Source: Bacteroidales bacterium (GTDB taxonomy: Bacteria; Bacteroidota; Bacteroidia; Bacteroidales; F082). Taken from it: DNA of 34,466 nt. Within the stretch, counting starts at the first letter, position 1. Each line of letters begins with the position of its first letter. The notes below the pieces were generated by a model. That model ran no database searches, was not told where the DNA came from, and saw only the letters and a program-made list of their open reading frames with translations. The position numbers and the translations under genes are program-made. The DNA is taken from positions 1 through 34,466 of the forward strand of contig JAKSMW010000004.1 of NCBI GenBank assembly GCA_024400395.1, in the 5' to 3' direction. Positions 1-8,061 of the stretch are shown here, piece after piece.

Positions 1-2
1 AA

Positions 3-470
3 GGACTTATAAGCAAAGAAGACTACGAGAAAATCGAAGTCATCACCCGCAAGCTATTCCAGAGAGGAACTGAAGTCGCAGCAAAACACGGCCTCATCCT
101 CGTTGACACGAAATACGAGTTCGGTAAGATCGGCGACCAGATTTACCTGATGGACGAGATTCACACTCCCGACTCATCACGTTATTTCATCGCCGACCAG
201 TATGAAGAATGTTTTGCCAAAGGTCTGCCAGTCAAGCAGTTGTCGAAGGAATTCGTCCGCGAATGGCTTATGGCGAACGGTTTCCAGGGCAAGCACGGAC
301 AGAAGGTCCCGGAGATGACACCTGAAATCGTGGCCGGCATCTCCGACCGTTACATCGAGCTTTACGAAAAGGTGACGGGCAAGGCGTTCCAGAAAGCCGC
401 CGATTCAGACGACATCAAAGCGAGGATTGAGAACAATGTTGTCGGTTTCCTCAAAACATATCGTCCATAG
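3..470 (+). CDS. purC: Phosphoribosylaminoimidazole-succinocarboxamide synthase (SAICAR synthetase), 3' part
   Basis: This is the C-terminal part of SAICAR synthetase, which joins CAIR and aspartate with ATP in cytoplasmic de novo purine synthesis. The reading frame is open from the left edge, so the start lies outside the window. Two family signatures are visible: [10 protein letters not shown] near base 103 and [11 protein letters not shown] from base 153, which belong to the nucleotide and substrate site. The end, with a helix running to FLKTYRP, is a normal C-terminus for the long Bacteroidetes form of the enzyme. The gene converges with the next gene and their 3' ends overlap by 20 bp (451-470), so there is no room for a terminator between them. 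Confidence 0.95.
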   Translation, partial: GLISKEDYEKIEVITRKLFQRGTEVAAKHGLILVDTKYEFGKIGDQIYLMDEIHTPDSSRYFIADQYEECFAKGLPVKQLSKEFVREWLMANGFQGKHGQKVPEMTPEIVAGISDRYIELYEKVTGKAFQKAADSDDIKARIENNVVGFLKTYRP

Positions 471-1884
471 TAACAACAGACTGGAAACGCCCGGAATACA
501 TGTTCCTGTCTAATCCGTAAGTTGTCACCAACGACAAATGAACTGATTTCCTGCAATTTGTATCTTCGATGAATCGTTCAACTTTTCTGCGAAGTTCCAG
601 GTCGTAGTCTTTGTTGATTGAAAAATCGTCAGCTACAAATTTCATTTCGCACAGGTTGACCACTCTGTCGCTTCTGTCGAAAAGCAGGTCAACTTGTGCG
701 TTGTTGTTTTTGCTGCGCCAAGGTGCGGCAACGGCATCTACCGCGCCGAAGCCCAACGCTTTTTTTATCTGTGACTGATGAATGAGGCAGACATCTTCGA
801 AAGCCAGCCCTCTCCAGGTGTTTAATTCCGGCGTCCTGATGTTTTTTGTCCAAAAACCATCCCGCGCATTTTTATTTTTATCAATAAAATTAAGATAAAA
901 AAGTGAAAACATGTCGGTCAGTTTATAATACACATCTCTTGCACTTCCTCCGAAGAATGTGTAACTGCTGACAAAATCGCTGTTTTCGAGCGACTGAAGC
1001 ATCTTTGTCAGAAGCCCGTTATATGCAAGATGTGTCTTTTCAGCTATTTCCTTTCGGGTGAAGCCATTGCGTTTAGTGCTCAGAAGACGAACAATTTCAA
1101 TGTATTTTTCAGAATTTGAAAATAAAGAGCCATAAAGACGCTCAAATTCTTTTTTAAGCCGGGCTTCTTTGGAGAAAAAGAGATTGTCGATGTTTTCCGA
1201 CAGGCTGTTTTCAGGTTTCAGATAATCCAAATAGTATGGAATGCCGCCAAACACCATATAGCTTTGCAGCTGGTCGTAACGGTCCATGCTTATTCCTCTT
1301 GATTGGTAGAAATGTTCGCATTCTCTTAAATTGAAAGGGTGCAGGTGCATTTCATGTGTGAGTCTTCCGTACAAACCGCCTTTGTTGTTGATGATGTTGT
1401 CGTTCATCCATGATGCCGCCGAGCCGCAGACTATGAGCATGAGATTTGTCCGACTTGCGCCCCAGCCGTTCCAAAAATGTTCAAGTGCGGATACAAATCC
1501 CGATTTATATGTGTCCATCCAAGGTAATTCGTCAATGAAAACTACCTGACGTGCATTGCCGGCGTGTTTTTCAAGCAGTGATTTAAGGCATGCGAAAGCG
1601 TCGAACCAGTCTTGCGGGTATGCGTCCCAGTCGCCGCCATATTGCTGGATGCTTGAGCAGAAGGCTCTCAGTTGTTCTTTTTTCAATTCCGTCTTGTTGC
1701 CTTGGAAATCGGCGGGTGATATTGCCGTGTGGTAAAATGAGAGCCGGCCCGAAAAATGTTCGCGGATGAGGAATGTCTTGCCCACGCGGCGGCGTCCATA
1801 AACGGCGACAAATTCCGGTCTGCCTGAATTATAAAGCCTTTCGAGTTCTTCTTGTTCCGGTTTTCTTCCAATTATTTCTTGCAT
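451..1884 (-). CDS. AAA/STAND-type ATPase with C-terminal DUF234-like PD-(D/E)XK domain
   Basis: A 477-residue protein of the ATPase_2/DUF234 type. It has a Walker A motif GRRRVGKT (residues 30-37), a Walker B VVFIDE (114-119), a probable winged-helix part around 265-310, and a C-terminal segment with D399 and E413-x-K415 that fits a PD-(D/E)XK nuclease core. Such genes are common single accessory genes in Bacteroidetes and archaea; the cellular role is not established, and defence or mobile-element functions are only inferred. The ATG at 1884 sits 20 bp after a good -7 box, which supports this start. The upstream DNA carries four near-perfect TTTCGTGGACA sites that overlap the promoter, so self-regulation is plausible. 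The gene is more AT-rich than purC, consistent with acquisition. Confidence 0.85.
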   Translation of the reverse strand: MQEIIGRKPEQEELERLYNSGRPEFVAVYGRRRVGKTFLIREHFSGRLSFYHTAISPADFQGNKTELKKEQLRAFCSSIQQYGGDWDAYPQDWFDAFACLKSLLEKHAGNARQVVFIDELPWMDTYKSGFVSALEHFWNGWGASRTNLMLIVCGSAASWMNDNIINNKGGLYGRLTHEMHLHPFNLRECEHFYQSRGISMDRYDQLQSYMVFGGIPYYLDYLKPENSLSENIDNLFFSKEARLKKEFERLYGSLFSNSEKYIEIVRLLSTKRNGFTRKEIAEKTHLAYNGLLTKMLQSLENSDFVSSYTFFGGSARDVYYKLTDMFSLFYLNFIDKNKNARDGFWTKNIRTPELNTWRGLAFEDVCLIHQSQIKKALGFGAVDAVAAPWRSKNNNAQVDLLFDRSDRVVNLCEMKFVADDFSINKDYDLELRRKVERFIEDTNCRKSVHLSLVTTYGLDRNMYSGRFQSVVTMDDMF

Positions 1885-1904
1885 GGCGTGTTGTTTTTCA
1901 GCCG

Positions 1905-1937
1905 CAAAAATAATAATTATTTCCTTTCGTGGACAAA
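1905..1937 (-). promoter_or_regulatory. Promoter of the DUF234-type ATPase gene
   Basis: Read on the minus strand, a -7 box TATTTTTG (1905-1912) is preceded by a -33 TTTG (1934-1937) with a 21-bp gap, close to the Bacteroides consensus. The -33 box overlaps the first of the TTTCGTGGACA repeats (1925-1935), so a protein bound there could block transcription. Confidence 0.7.
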
Positions 1938-2042
1938 TTTTTTACAAAAAAATGTCCACGAAACGCATTTTAAACGCTTTAATGGACAAAAAATACACTA
2001 AAAAAGTGTCCACGAAACTGTTTTTAAGCGGGTTCGTGGACA
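1925..2042. repeat. Cluster of TTTCGTGGACA sites in alternating orientation
   Basis: Copies are at 1925-1935 (plus), 1953-1963 (minus), 2007-2017 (minus) and 2033-2042 (plus, 10 bp), with a 6-bp partial TGGACA at 1983-1988. The first pair forms a perfect 11-bp inverted repeat around a 17-bp spacer; the last pair faces the other way around a 15-bp spacer. The rest of the gene-free interval 1885-2202 is AT-rich and shows nothing else clear apart from a short CGTAATTACG palindrome near 2145. The likely role is an operator for the ATPase gene; origin-like iterons or recombination sites cannot be excluded. Confidence 0.7.
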
Positions 2043-2202
2043 TATTTTTTTAAAATACCGCTGCGATTTTCAGTGTAATGGGAAAAATTAGGTTTTTTCA
2101 GAGGCGTTATGTTCTAATGTAAAAAATCGGAGTGTTTGTCCTTCGTAATTACGGATAGTCCGTTGCAAATTTGTAAAGTTTAAAATCGGTTAAACCTATT
2201 TT

Positions 2203-3261
2203 TCATTGATTTTCCTTATTTATCAGATTTACAACGAGTTTAACCATTATTTCCTTTTCTTCAACGCGGCTTTCGGCAATCATCAAAGTCAAAGCAACCA
2301 AGGTGTTGTCTGCTATCCGCTTATCACCATTTTCAGAATAAAGAATGCAATTTCTCTCCATGAACCAAATGAACAGCATGGCGGCAATACGTTTGTTGCC
2401 GTCACTGAACGAATGGTTTTTTATGACAAGATAAAGCAGCATGGCGGCTTTCTCTTCAACAGAAGGATAAAGGTCAGCGCCGTCAAAAGTCTGATATATT
2501 TGCCCAATGCTGCTTTTGAATGAATCGTCTTTCTCATTTGCAAAAAGTGCGTTTCCTCCGAATTTCTCTTTTAGAACCGAAATTGCTTCCATCGCATTCT
2601 CGTATGTTGCTCTAAAAGGTTCGTCTTTTGTGGTTTTCTCAATCGAAAGTTGCTGATAATCATATCTGTCGAGTGTGTCAAGCGCATAGACATAATCTCC
2701 TATCACATTGACGATTCCGCTATATTCAACATCATTCACTTTTTCCTGAAGTTGAAACGCACGCGACATCAACTTCACAACATCCTTCAGCTCATTGTAA
2801 TGGTCAAGCTGCCGCCTATTTATGGCGTAACCTTTTATGACATATTGCTTCAGAATGTCTTTGGCCCATTTCCTGAACTCAACACCTCTGCGGCTTTTCA
2901 CACGAAAACCGACAGACATAATCATGTCCAAATTGTAATATTCAATTTCTTGGGATTGAGTGTAACCTTCAACACGACCGTAATTCTTGGGTGTCGCAAA
3001 TTTTGCGACTACCGGCTCTCCTTCAAGCTCTTCATTTAATGCATTGCTAACGTGCTTCGCAATAGTTTTGTAATCTCTCCCAAACAATGTTGCCATTTGG
3101 CTGCGATTCAGCCACACCGTCTCATCTTTGAATTTGACCTCCAACTCAACACTTCCATCCTTGCTTGTGTACGTCAGGATTGAAGAATCATAATGATTGC
3201 CATTTCTTTGTATTTCAATATTTTGACCTTTAAAAACGATAGATTTGTTGCTGTTTTCCAT
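2203..3261 (-). CDS. RhuM-family domain fused to a Doc-type toxin domain
   Basis: A 352-residue protein in two parts. Residues about 25-190 match the RhuM/virulence-protein family (motif ETVWLNRSQMATLFGRD, then the segment around KSRRGVEFRKWA). Residues about 200-345 form a Fic/Doc fold with the motif HSFSDGNKR (283-291). The lysine after GN is the Doc version, not the HPFxxGNGR of AMP-transferring Fic enzymes. The Doc toxin of phage P1 phosphorylates EF-Tu; whether this protein does so is inference. No Phd-like antitoxin ORF lies beside it, so it may be self-controlled or act on another target. An ATG at 3261 follows a -7 box (3288-3295). The gene is AT-rich compared with the nadD/yicC pair and is probably acquired. 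Confidence 0.85.
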   Translation of the reverse strand: MENSNKSIVFKGQNIEIQRNGNHYDSSILTYTSKDGSVELEVKFKDETVWLNRSQMATLFGRDYKTIAKHVSNALNEELEGEPVVAKFATPKNYGRVEGYTQSQEIEYYNLDMIMSVGFRVKSRRGVEFRKWAKDILKQYVIKGYAINRRQLDHYNELKDVVKLMSRAFQLQEKVNDVEYSGIVNVIGDYVYALDTLDRYDYQQLSIEKTTKDEPFRATYENAMEAISVLKEKFGGNALFANEKDDSFKSSIGQIYQTFDGADLYPSVEEKAAMLLYLVIKNHSFSDGNKRIAAMLFIWFMERNCILYSENGDKRIADNTLVALTLMIAESRVEEKEIMVKLVVNLINKENQ

Positions 3262-3287
3262 ATCAAAAAAATTAAAGATTTCGTTTG

Positions 3288-3295
3288 CAAAAATA
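3288..3295 (-). promoter_or_regulatory. -7 box before the RhuM-Doc gene
   Basis: On the minus strand the sequence reads TATTTTTGCA, matching TAnnTTTG, about 27 bp before the ATG. No convincing -33 TTTG is seen at the right distance. Confidence 0.5.
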
Positions 3296-3351
3296 AATAA
3301 TTCCCCTGATTTGGAATTGCCACTTTCAAACTTTGTGAACTTTTAAACTTT

Positions 3352-3927
3352 TCACTTATAAAACCCCATCTCATCGATGTACTTATAAACCTTTTCGGGA
3401 ACGAAATACCTCACGTCGCGGCCTTCCGAAATGGCTTTCCTGATGAATGTCGATGAGACCTCAATCTCCGGCGCGTTTATTATCTTCACCGATGGATGAT
3501 TCTCTAACTCATTGCCGCTGAATCCTTTGCGCGGATAGACAAGCAGATGATAATATTCCAAAATCACTTCGTAATTCTTCCATTTCCTGAAACTTTCGAG
3601 GCTGTCCATCCCGCAGATCAGGTGGAAATCGTAATTCGGATAACGTTCATGGAGCTTCGCCAATGTGTCGATGGTGTAAGACGGCTTCGGCATGTAAAAC
3701 TCAATGTCGCAGACCTGAAACCGCTCGTCGCCTTCGACGGCGAGTTCCACCATGCGCAGACGATGCCGGTCGTCGAGCAGCGTCTTCTTGTCTTTCAACG
3801 GGTTATGAGGTGAGACCACAAACCAAATCTCATCCATGTCGCCGTATTCCGCTATATAGTTGGCGAGCATCAGATGACCGTTGTGAATCGGGTTGAACGA
3901 GCCGAAGAAAAGTCCGATTTTGCGCAT
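3352..3927 (-). CDS. nadD: Nicotinate-nucleotide adenylyltransferase
   Basis: A 191-residue enzyme that transfers AMP from ATP to nicotinate mononucleotide, giving deamido-NAD in the cytoplasmic NAD pathway. The nucleotidyltransferase signature GSFNPIHNGHL lies at residues 9-19, and the second ATP-site motif SSTFIRKAISEG is near residue 160. Length is normal for the family. The start codon shares one base with the yicC stop (TAATG), so the two are translationally coupled and transcribed together. In many Bacteroidetes gmk (guanylate kinase) lies between yicC and nadD; here it is missing. Confidence 0.95.
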   Translation of the reverse strand: MRKIGLFFGSFNPIHNGHLMLANYIAEYGDMDEIWFVVSPHNPLKDKKTLLDDRHRLRMVELAVEGDERFQVCDIEFYMPKPSYTIDTLAKLHERYPNYDFHLICGMDSLESFRKWKNYEVILEYYHLLVYPRKGFSGNELENHPSVKIINAPEIEVSSTFIRKAISEGRDVRYFVPEKVYKYIDEMGFYK

Positions 3928-4796
3928 TATAAAATATTAAACAGCTGTTCCTTGATTTTCTCGAGTTCGTCCTTCATTTTTACCACAAGACGTTGAATGT
4001 CAGCGTCGTTGGCTTTCGAGCCGAGAGTGTTGATCTCGCGTCCCATCTCCTGCGCGATGAAACCGAGTTTCTTTCCGGCGCCTTCCTCGTCGATGGTTTC
4101 CATGAAGTAGTCGCAGTGCTTGCGGAGACGCACCTTCTCTTCGGTGATGTCTAATTTCTCAAGATAGAAGATGAGTTCCTGCTCGAAACGGTTCTCGTCG
4201 TATTCGCCGGAAGTCAGCTCCTGGAGGTTTTTCTGGAGTTTCCCTTTGATGATCTCGTGACGGTTTTTCTCAAACGGCTCAACCTCAGCGAGATAGCCGA
4301 GAATCAGCTCGACGCGCTTGACCAAGTCCTTTTTCAAGACGACGCCTTCCTTCGCCCTGAAGTCATCGGTCATCTCCAACGCCTGAACCAAGGTCTCCAT
4401 GATTTTCGCGAGAAACCCGTCGTCATAATCCTGGACCGGAGAGACGAAGATTCCGGGCATCCTGAAGACGATGGAAGCCACGTCTTTCGCTTCCGGAATA
4501 TTGTATTCCTTTGATATTGAATTGATTTGCTCAAAATACGATGCAACGACCTCTTTCTCAATATGCGTGTTCTGCGCGACATCGGTGTTTGTGATGGTGA
4601 TCGTGGCATCGACTTTACCTCTTTGCAGAACCGCCGCTATTTCATTGCGGTAGTCAAATTCGCTTGCCTTAAGTTCTTGCGGAAGTTTCAAGGAGAGGTC
4701 TAACTGCTTGCTGTTCAACGTCTTTATTTCAACACAGATGTTATTGGTATTATAAAGTTGCTCGGCCTTGCCGTAGCCTGTCATCGAATGAATCAT
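3927..4796 (-). CDS. yicC: YicC/YloC-family endoribonuclease
   Basis: A 289-residue protein with the typical N-terminus MIHSMTGYGKAE and the C-terminal DUF1732 part ending in GREINTLGSKANDADIQ and a final helix. The E. coli member is an endoribonuclease linked to small-RNA turnover; the role here is inferred by family. Full length, first gene of the yicC-nadD pair, with a -7 box 16 bp before the ATG. The 137 bp to the divergent aminotransferase gene hold both promoters. Confidence 0.93.
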   Translation of the reverse strand: MIHSMTGYGKAEQLYNTNNICVEIKTLNSKQLDLSLKLPQELKASEFDYRNEIAAVLQRGKVDATITITNTDVAQNTHIEKEVVASYFEQINSISKEYNIPEAKDVASIVFRMPGIFVSPVQDYDDGFLAKIMETLVQALEMTDDFRAKEGVVLKKDLVKRVELILGYLAEVEPFEKNRHEIIKGKLQKNLQELTSGEYDENRFEQELIFYLEKLDITEEKVRLRKHCDYFMETIDEEGAGKKLGFIAQEMGREINTLGSKANDADIQRLVVKMKDELEKIKEQLFNIL

Positions 4797-4812
4797 ATCT
4801 GAAAAATTTTCG

Positions 4813-4820
4813 CAAAAATA
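4813..4820 (-). promoter_or_regulatory. -7 box of the yicC-nadD operon
   Basis: The minus strand reads TATTTTTGCG, matching the Bacteroidetes TAnnTTTG box, 16 bp before the ATG, so the mRNA leader would be very short. A -33 box is not clear. Confidence 0.5.
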
Positions 4821-4886
4821 TTAAATTTTCTTGTGCATAAGGTAAAAAATATTTTCAAAAGTTAGCCTTTGATTTGAAAAAATACT

Positions 4887-4894
4887 TAATTTTG
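4887..4894 (+). promoter_or_regulatory. -7 box of the ornithine aminotransferase gene
   Basis: TAATTTTGCGGTC matches TAnnTTTG and lies 39 bp before the ATG. The same TTTGCGGTC string follows the -7 box of the DUF4143 gene at 6441. TTTG at 4868-4871 is too close for an ideal -33. Confidence 0.55.
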
Positions 4895-4933
4895 CGGTCA
4901 TAAATTAAAAATAATTTCTAAAAAATTACAATC

Positions 4934-6163
4934 ATGGCAGAAGAAAAAATGACTTCTCAGTATGCGATGGAGTTGGAGGCAAAATACGGCGCTCACAACT
5001 ATCATCCGCTTCCGGTAGTCCTCGCGAAAGGCAAAGGCGCCAAGGTGTGGGACGTTGAAGGAAAAGAATATTTCGACTTTTTATCAGCTTATTCGGCTGT
5101 TAACCAGGGACATTGCCACCCGGCGATCATCAAGGCGATGACCGAACAGGCGGAGAGGCTGACCTTGAGCTCGCGTGCTTTCTACAACGACGCTCTCGGC
5201 CCGTGGGAGAAATACGTGACGGAATATTTCGGCTACGACAAGGTGCTGCCGATGAACACAGGCGCCGAGGCCGACGAGACGGCTCTGAAGCTCGCACGCC
5301 GCTGGGGCACCGTCTGCAAGGGCATCCCGAATGACGAGACATGCATCGTGTGCTGCGAAGGCAACTTCCACGGCCGCACAATCACCATCATCACCATGTC
5401 GAACGACCCCGACTCGTACGCCAACTACGGTCCTCTGACACCTGGTTTCATCCGCATCCCTTACAACGACCCGGACGCTTTGGAGCAGGTCCTCGCGAAA
5501 GACGGCAAGAAGATCGCCGCTTTCCTCGTCGAACCTATTCAAGGTGAGGCCGGCGTTTATGTCCCGGATGAAGGCTACCTCAAGAAATGCTACGACATCT
5601 GCAAGAAATACAATGTGTTATTCATGGCCGACGAGGTTCAGTGCGGTATCGCCCGCACGGGCAAGATGCTCGCCTGTGACCACGAAGGCGTCCGTCCCGA
5701 CGTGCTGATTCTCGGCAAGGCTCTCGGCGGCGGCGTGGTGCCGGTATCAGCAGTCCTCGCCGACGACTACATCATGATGAACATCAAACCGGGCGAACAC
5801 GGCTCGACATTCGGTGGCAACCCTGTCGCGGCAAGAGTGTCGATGGCAGCCCTCCAGGTCATCAAAGACGAAGGCCTTATGGAGAAAGCCGATTACCTCG
5901 GAAAGATCTTCCGTGAGGAAATCATGAAGATCAAACACCCGATGATTCAGAAGGTCCGCGGTAAAGGTCTCTTGAACGCAGTGATTATCAAGCCAATGAA
6001 CGGCAAAGAAGCATGGGACGTCTGCCTCAAGATGCGCGACAACGGCTTGTTGGCAAAACCAACACACCAGCACATCATCCGCTTCGCACCGCCACTCGTA
6101 ATTACCGAAGAGGAACTCCGTCAGGCTATCGAAATCATCAAGAAGTCGATAATGGAATTTTAA
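4934..6163 (+). CDS. rocD: Ornithine--oxo-acid aminotransferase (PLP enzyme)
   Basis: A 409-residue class III aminotransferase that moves the delta-amino group of ornithine to 2-oxoglutarate, giving glutamate semialdehyde and linking arginine/ornithine breakdown to proline and glutamate. Visible family features: the [15 protein letters not shown] helix near 112, the FHGRT segment near 144, [12 protein letters not shown] (229-240), and the PLP lysine K262 in [20 protein letters not shown] near residue 290 binds the cofactor phosphate. The ARTG segment and overall match favour ornithine over acetylornithine or 4-aminobutyrate as substrate, though the latter remain possible. GC-rich codon use typical of the core genome here. 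It has its own promoter and terminator, so it is a single-gene unit. Confidence 0.93.
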   Translation: MAEEKMTSQYAMELEAKYGAHNYHPLPVVLAKGKGAKVWDVEGKEYFDFLSAYSAVNQGHCHPAIIKAMTEQAERLTLSSRAFYNDALGPWEKYVTEYFGYDKVLPMNTGAEADETALKLARRWGTVCKGIPNDETCIVCCEGNFHGRTITIITMSNDPDSYANYGPLTPGFIRIPYNDPDALEQVLAKDGKKIAAFLVEPIQGEAGVYVPDEGYLKKCYDICKKYNVLFMADEVQCGIARTGKMLACDHEGVRPDVLILGKALGGGVVPVSAVLADDYIMMNIKPGEHGSTFGGNPVAARVSMAALQVIKDEGLMEKADYLGKIFREEIMKIKHPMIQKVRGKGLLNAVIIKPMNGKEAWDVCLKMRDNGLLAKPTHQHIIRFAPPLVITEEELRQAIEIIKKSIMEF

Positions 6164-6202
6164 GATACCCGCTTCGTCATCCCGACCGAAGCAAAACGAA
6201 AT

Positions 6203-6247
6203 GGAGAAATCTCAATCAAAATGAATGGGGTTTCTCCGTTTTTATTT
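6203..6247 (+). terminator. Rho-independent terminator after rocD
   Basis: GGAGAAATCTC (6203-6213) pairs with GGGGTTTCTCC (6227-6237), 11 bp including GU pairs, followed by GTTTTTATTT. It starts 40 bp after the rocD stop. The sequence just before it (CGACCGAAGC...) resembles intergenic strings often seen in Bacteroidetes genomes. The rest of 6164-6468 is AT-rich and holds only the promoter of the next gene. Confidence 0.85.
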
Positions 6248-6436
6248 GACCTAAATCAAATTTTCACCCTGCAAAATGACTTATACACCTAAAAATCACT
6301 AATCACCCTTTGAAATAATTGAATCATAGTTAGTTAAAATGATTAATGTGGCTTCAATAAATTCCATAATTTACATAAATCCACATTATAAATAAATATT
6401 TTCTTTGAAAAATATCGATTTATAATATATATTTTA

Positions 6437-6444
6437 TATATTTG
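6437..6444 (+). promoter_or_regulatory. -7 box of the DUF4143-type ATPase gene
   Basis: TATATTTGCGG matches TAnnTTTG and lies 24 bp before ATG 6469. It also overlaps the alternative TTG start at 6442, which argues that translation begins at 6469. Confidence 0.65.
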
Positions 6445-6468
6445 CGGTCGGAATTAAACAGTATCGAT

Positions 6469-7722
6469 ATGGTAACGAAAGAATTACTCCGGCAGGTCAT
6501 CTACGAGCAAAGAGAACTGACCGGCAGTCTTGGTGTGGAGCGCAACGTTTGTCAAAATATCTCTAAAACGCCTGAAATATTAGTTATTTCGGGCGTGCGT
6601 CGATGTGGAAAATCTGTTATGATGATGCAAATCAAGGCATCGCAGGATGAACAAGATTATTACTTTAATTTTGATGACGACCGATTGCTTCATTTCACAG
6701 TTGAAGATTTTCAGACCTTGTATGAGGTTTTTGTTGAGGATTTTGGTGTCCAGCATACATTTTATCTTGATGAGATTCAGTTGATTACAGGATGGGAACG
6801 TTTTGTTGACCGTTTGTATAATCATGGCAATAAAGTCTTTGTCACAGAAAGCAACGCATATATGCTGAGCAAAGAATTGGGCACACTGCTCACTGGACGG
6901 CATATCAAGCAGGAGTTGTATCCAATGTCGCTGGACGAATATGCGAAGTTGAAAGGAATGTCATGGCAGAAAACGGATTTTTTTACTACGGCAGGAAAGG
7001 CCAAGATGCTGAATATGCAGTCAGGATACCTCAAAGAAGGCGGATTTCCCCAATATCTGAATACTGGCGACCCACGTTATCTGAAGGAGTTGTACAATGA
7101 TATAATTTATCGCGACATCGTTGTGCGACACAAACTGCCATCCGACCGGCAGATTAAGGAAGTCGCTTATTATTTGGCGAGCAATTATACGCATAAGTTC
7201 ACTTACCAGTCGGTGGCAAAAGCCGCAAACATCAAAAGCACCGAAACTGTTAACGATTACATCGGTTATCTCGAAGAGTCTTATCTTGTTGGCATTTTGA
7301 CAAAATATGACAATAAAGTCGGGGAACAGATTAAAAGCCCGAAAAAAGTGTATTTTATTGACAACGGTCTCGTTTCGCAAATCGGATTCAGCTTCAGCGA
7401 AAATCAGGGCAAGAAACTTGAAAATGCTGTCTATATCGAATTGCTTCGTCGCGATGCCGAGCTTTTTTATTATAATGACAATGTTGAATGCGACTTTATC
7501 GTATGCGACATGGCTAAAATAACCGCCGCTTATCAGGTTACGATATCGTTGAAGGATTTGGAGACAAGAGAAAGGGAACTGAATGGTTTGATTTCGGCAA
7601 TGAATGCTTTCGGATTGAAAGAAGGTTTTATAATAACTTTGGATGAAATAGATGAAATAGAGGTTGATGGCAATCGGCTGATTCATGTTTTGCCATATTA
7701 CAGATGGTGTTTGGAGAAATAA
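6469..7722 (+). CDS. AAA_14/DUF4143-family ATP-binding protein
   Basis: A 417-residue protein with Walker A GVRRCGKS (residues 42-49), a Walker B-like FYLDEIQ in the segment around residue 105, and a C-terminal DUF4143 part (YRDIVVRHKLP, then a winged-helix stretch). Near the end, ECDFIV followed by AYQVT resembles a degenerate PD-(D/E)XK core without the usual lysine. The family is widespread in Bacteroidetes as single AT-rich genes; its function is unknown, with a role in defence or mobility only suspected. A TTG nine codons upstream (6442) is in frame but lies within the promoter, so the ATG at 6469 was chosen. No terminator is seen in the 200 bp after it. Confidence 0.88.
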   Translation: MVTKELLRQVIYEQRELTGSLGVERNVCQNISKTPEILVISGVRRCGKSVMMMQIKASQDEQDYYFNFDDDRLLHFTVEDFQTLYEVFVEDFGVQHTFYLDEIQLITGWERFVDRLYNHGNKVFVTESNAYMLSKELGTLLTGRHIKQELYPMSLDEYAKLKGMSWQKTDFFTTAGKAKMLNMQSGYLKEGGFPQYLNTGDPRYLKELYNDIIYRDIVVRHKLPSDRQIKEVAYYLASNYTHKFTYQSVAKAANIKSTETVNDYIGYLEESYLVGILTKYDNKVGEQIKSPKKVYFIDNGLVSQIGFSFSENQGKKLENAVYIELLRRDAELFYYNDNVECDFIVCDMAKITAAYQVTISLKDLETRERELNGLISAMNAFGLKEGFIITLDEIDEIEVDGNRLIHVLPYYRWCLEK

Positions 7723-7887
7723 ATCCAGTTTTCGTTAACTAAATAAACCTTATCATAGCCTTTCGAGAGATGAATTGTCTATATAAAAAATCAAGAACCA
7801 ACTCGGTTCAGAGTAGGACAACAAGACTTTGGATGCGGTTTTTAAAATGATGCGCTTTATTTTTAACTATCGACAAATCAATGAGTT

Positions 7888-7923
7888 ATAAAAACAAAAA
7901 GACTGCGAAGAACTTCTTCGCAG
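7888..7923 (-). terminator. Rho-independent terminator after tRNA-Glu
   Basis: CTGCGAAGAA and TTCTTCGCAG (7903-7923) form a 10-bp palindrome with a one-base centre. On the minus strand it is followed by TCTTTTTGTTTTT. It begins 4 bases after the tRNA CCA and may also end read-through from the upstream six-gene operon. Confidence 0.85.
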
Positions 7924-7926
7924 CCT

Positions 7927-8001
7927 TGGTATCGGGTAAGGGAATCGAACCCTTATTTCGACAGTGAGAGTGTCGTTACCTAACCGTTAGTAGAACCCGA
8001 C
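7927..8001 (-). tRNA. tRNA-Glu (anticodon CTC)
   Basis: The minus strand folds into a full cloverleaf. The acceptor GTCGGGT pairs with ACCCGAT, the D arm is TACT/GGTA with GG in the loop, the anticodon stem is CGACA/TGTCG with loop CTCTCAC (anticodon CTC), and the T arm is AAGGG/CCCTT with loop TTCGATT. The discriminator is A and the 3' CCA is encoded (7927-7929). It reads GAG codons. It lies 60 bp after the GT9 gene and has its own promoter. Confidence 0.95.
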
Positions 8002-8022
8002 ATCGGTCATTTTTTGACGGTG

Positions 8023-8056
8023 CAAAAGTACAAATAATTTTAATATGCGCAACAAA
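8023..8056 (-). promoter_or_regulatory. Promoter of tRNA-Glu
   Basis: The minus strand shows -7 TACTTTTG (8023-8030) and -33 TTTG (8053-8056) with a 22-bp gap, just after the stop of the GT9 gene. Transcription would start some 15 bases before the mature tRNA 5' end. Confidence 0.65.
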
Positions 8057-8061
8057 AAATC

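Noticed and set aside
2203-3261. Fic AMP-transferase
   Set aside because: The motif is HSFSDGNKR with lysine after GN, the Doc form, not the GNGR form needed for AMP transfer.
6442-6468. TTG start for the DUF4143 gene
   Set aside because: The TTG is part of the TATATTTG -7 box, so it would not be in the mRNA.
7723-7887. Hidden gene or RNA after the DUF4143 gene
   Set aside because: Only short out-of-frame ORFs and a weak AACC/GGTT stem are visible; nothing supports a feature.
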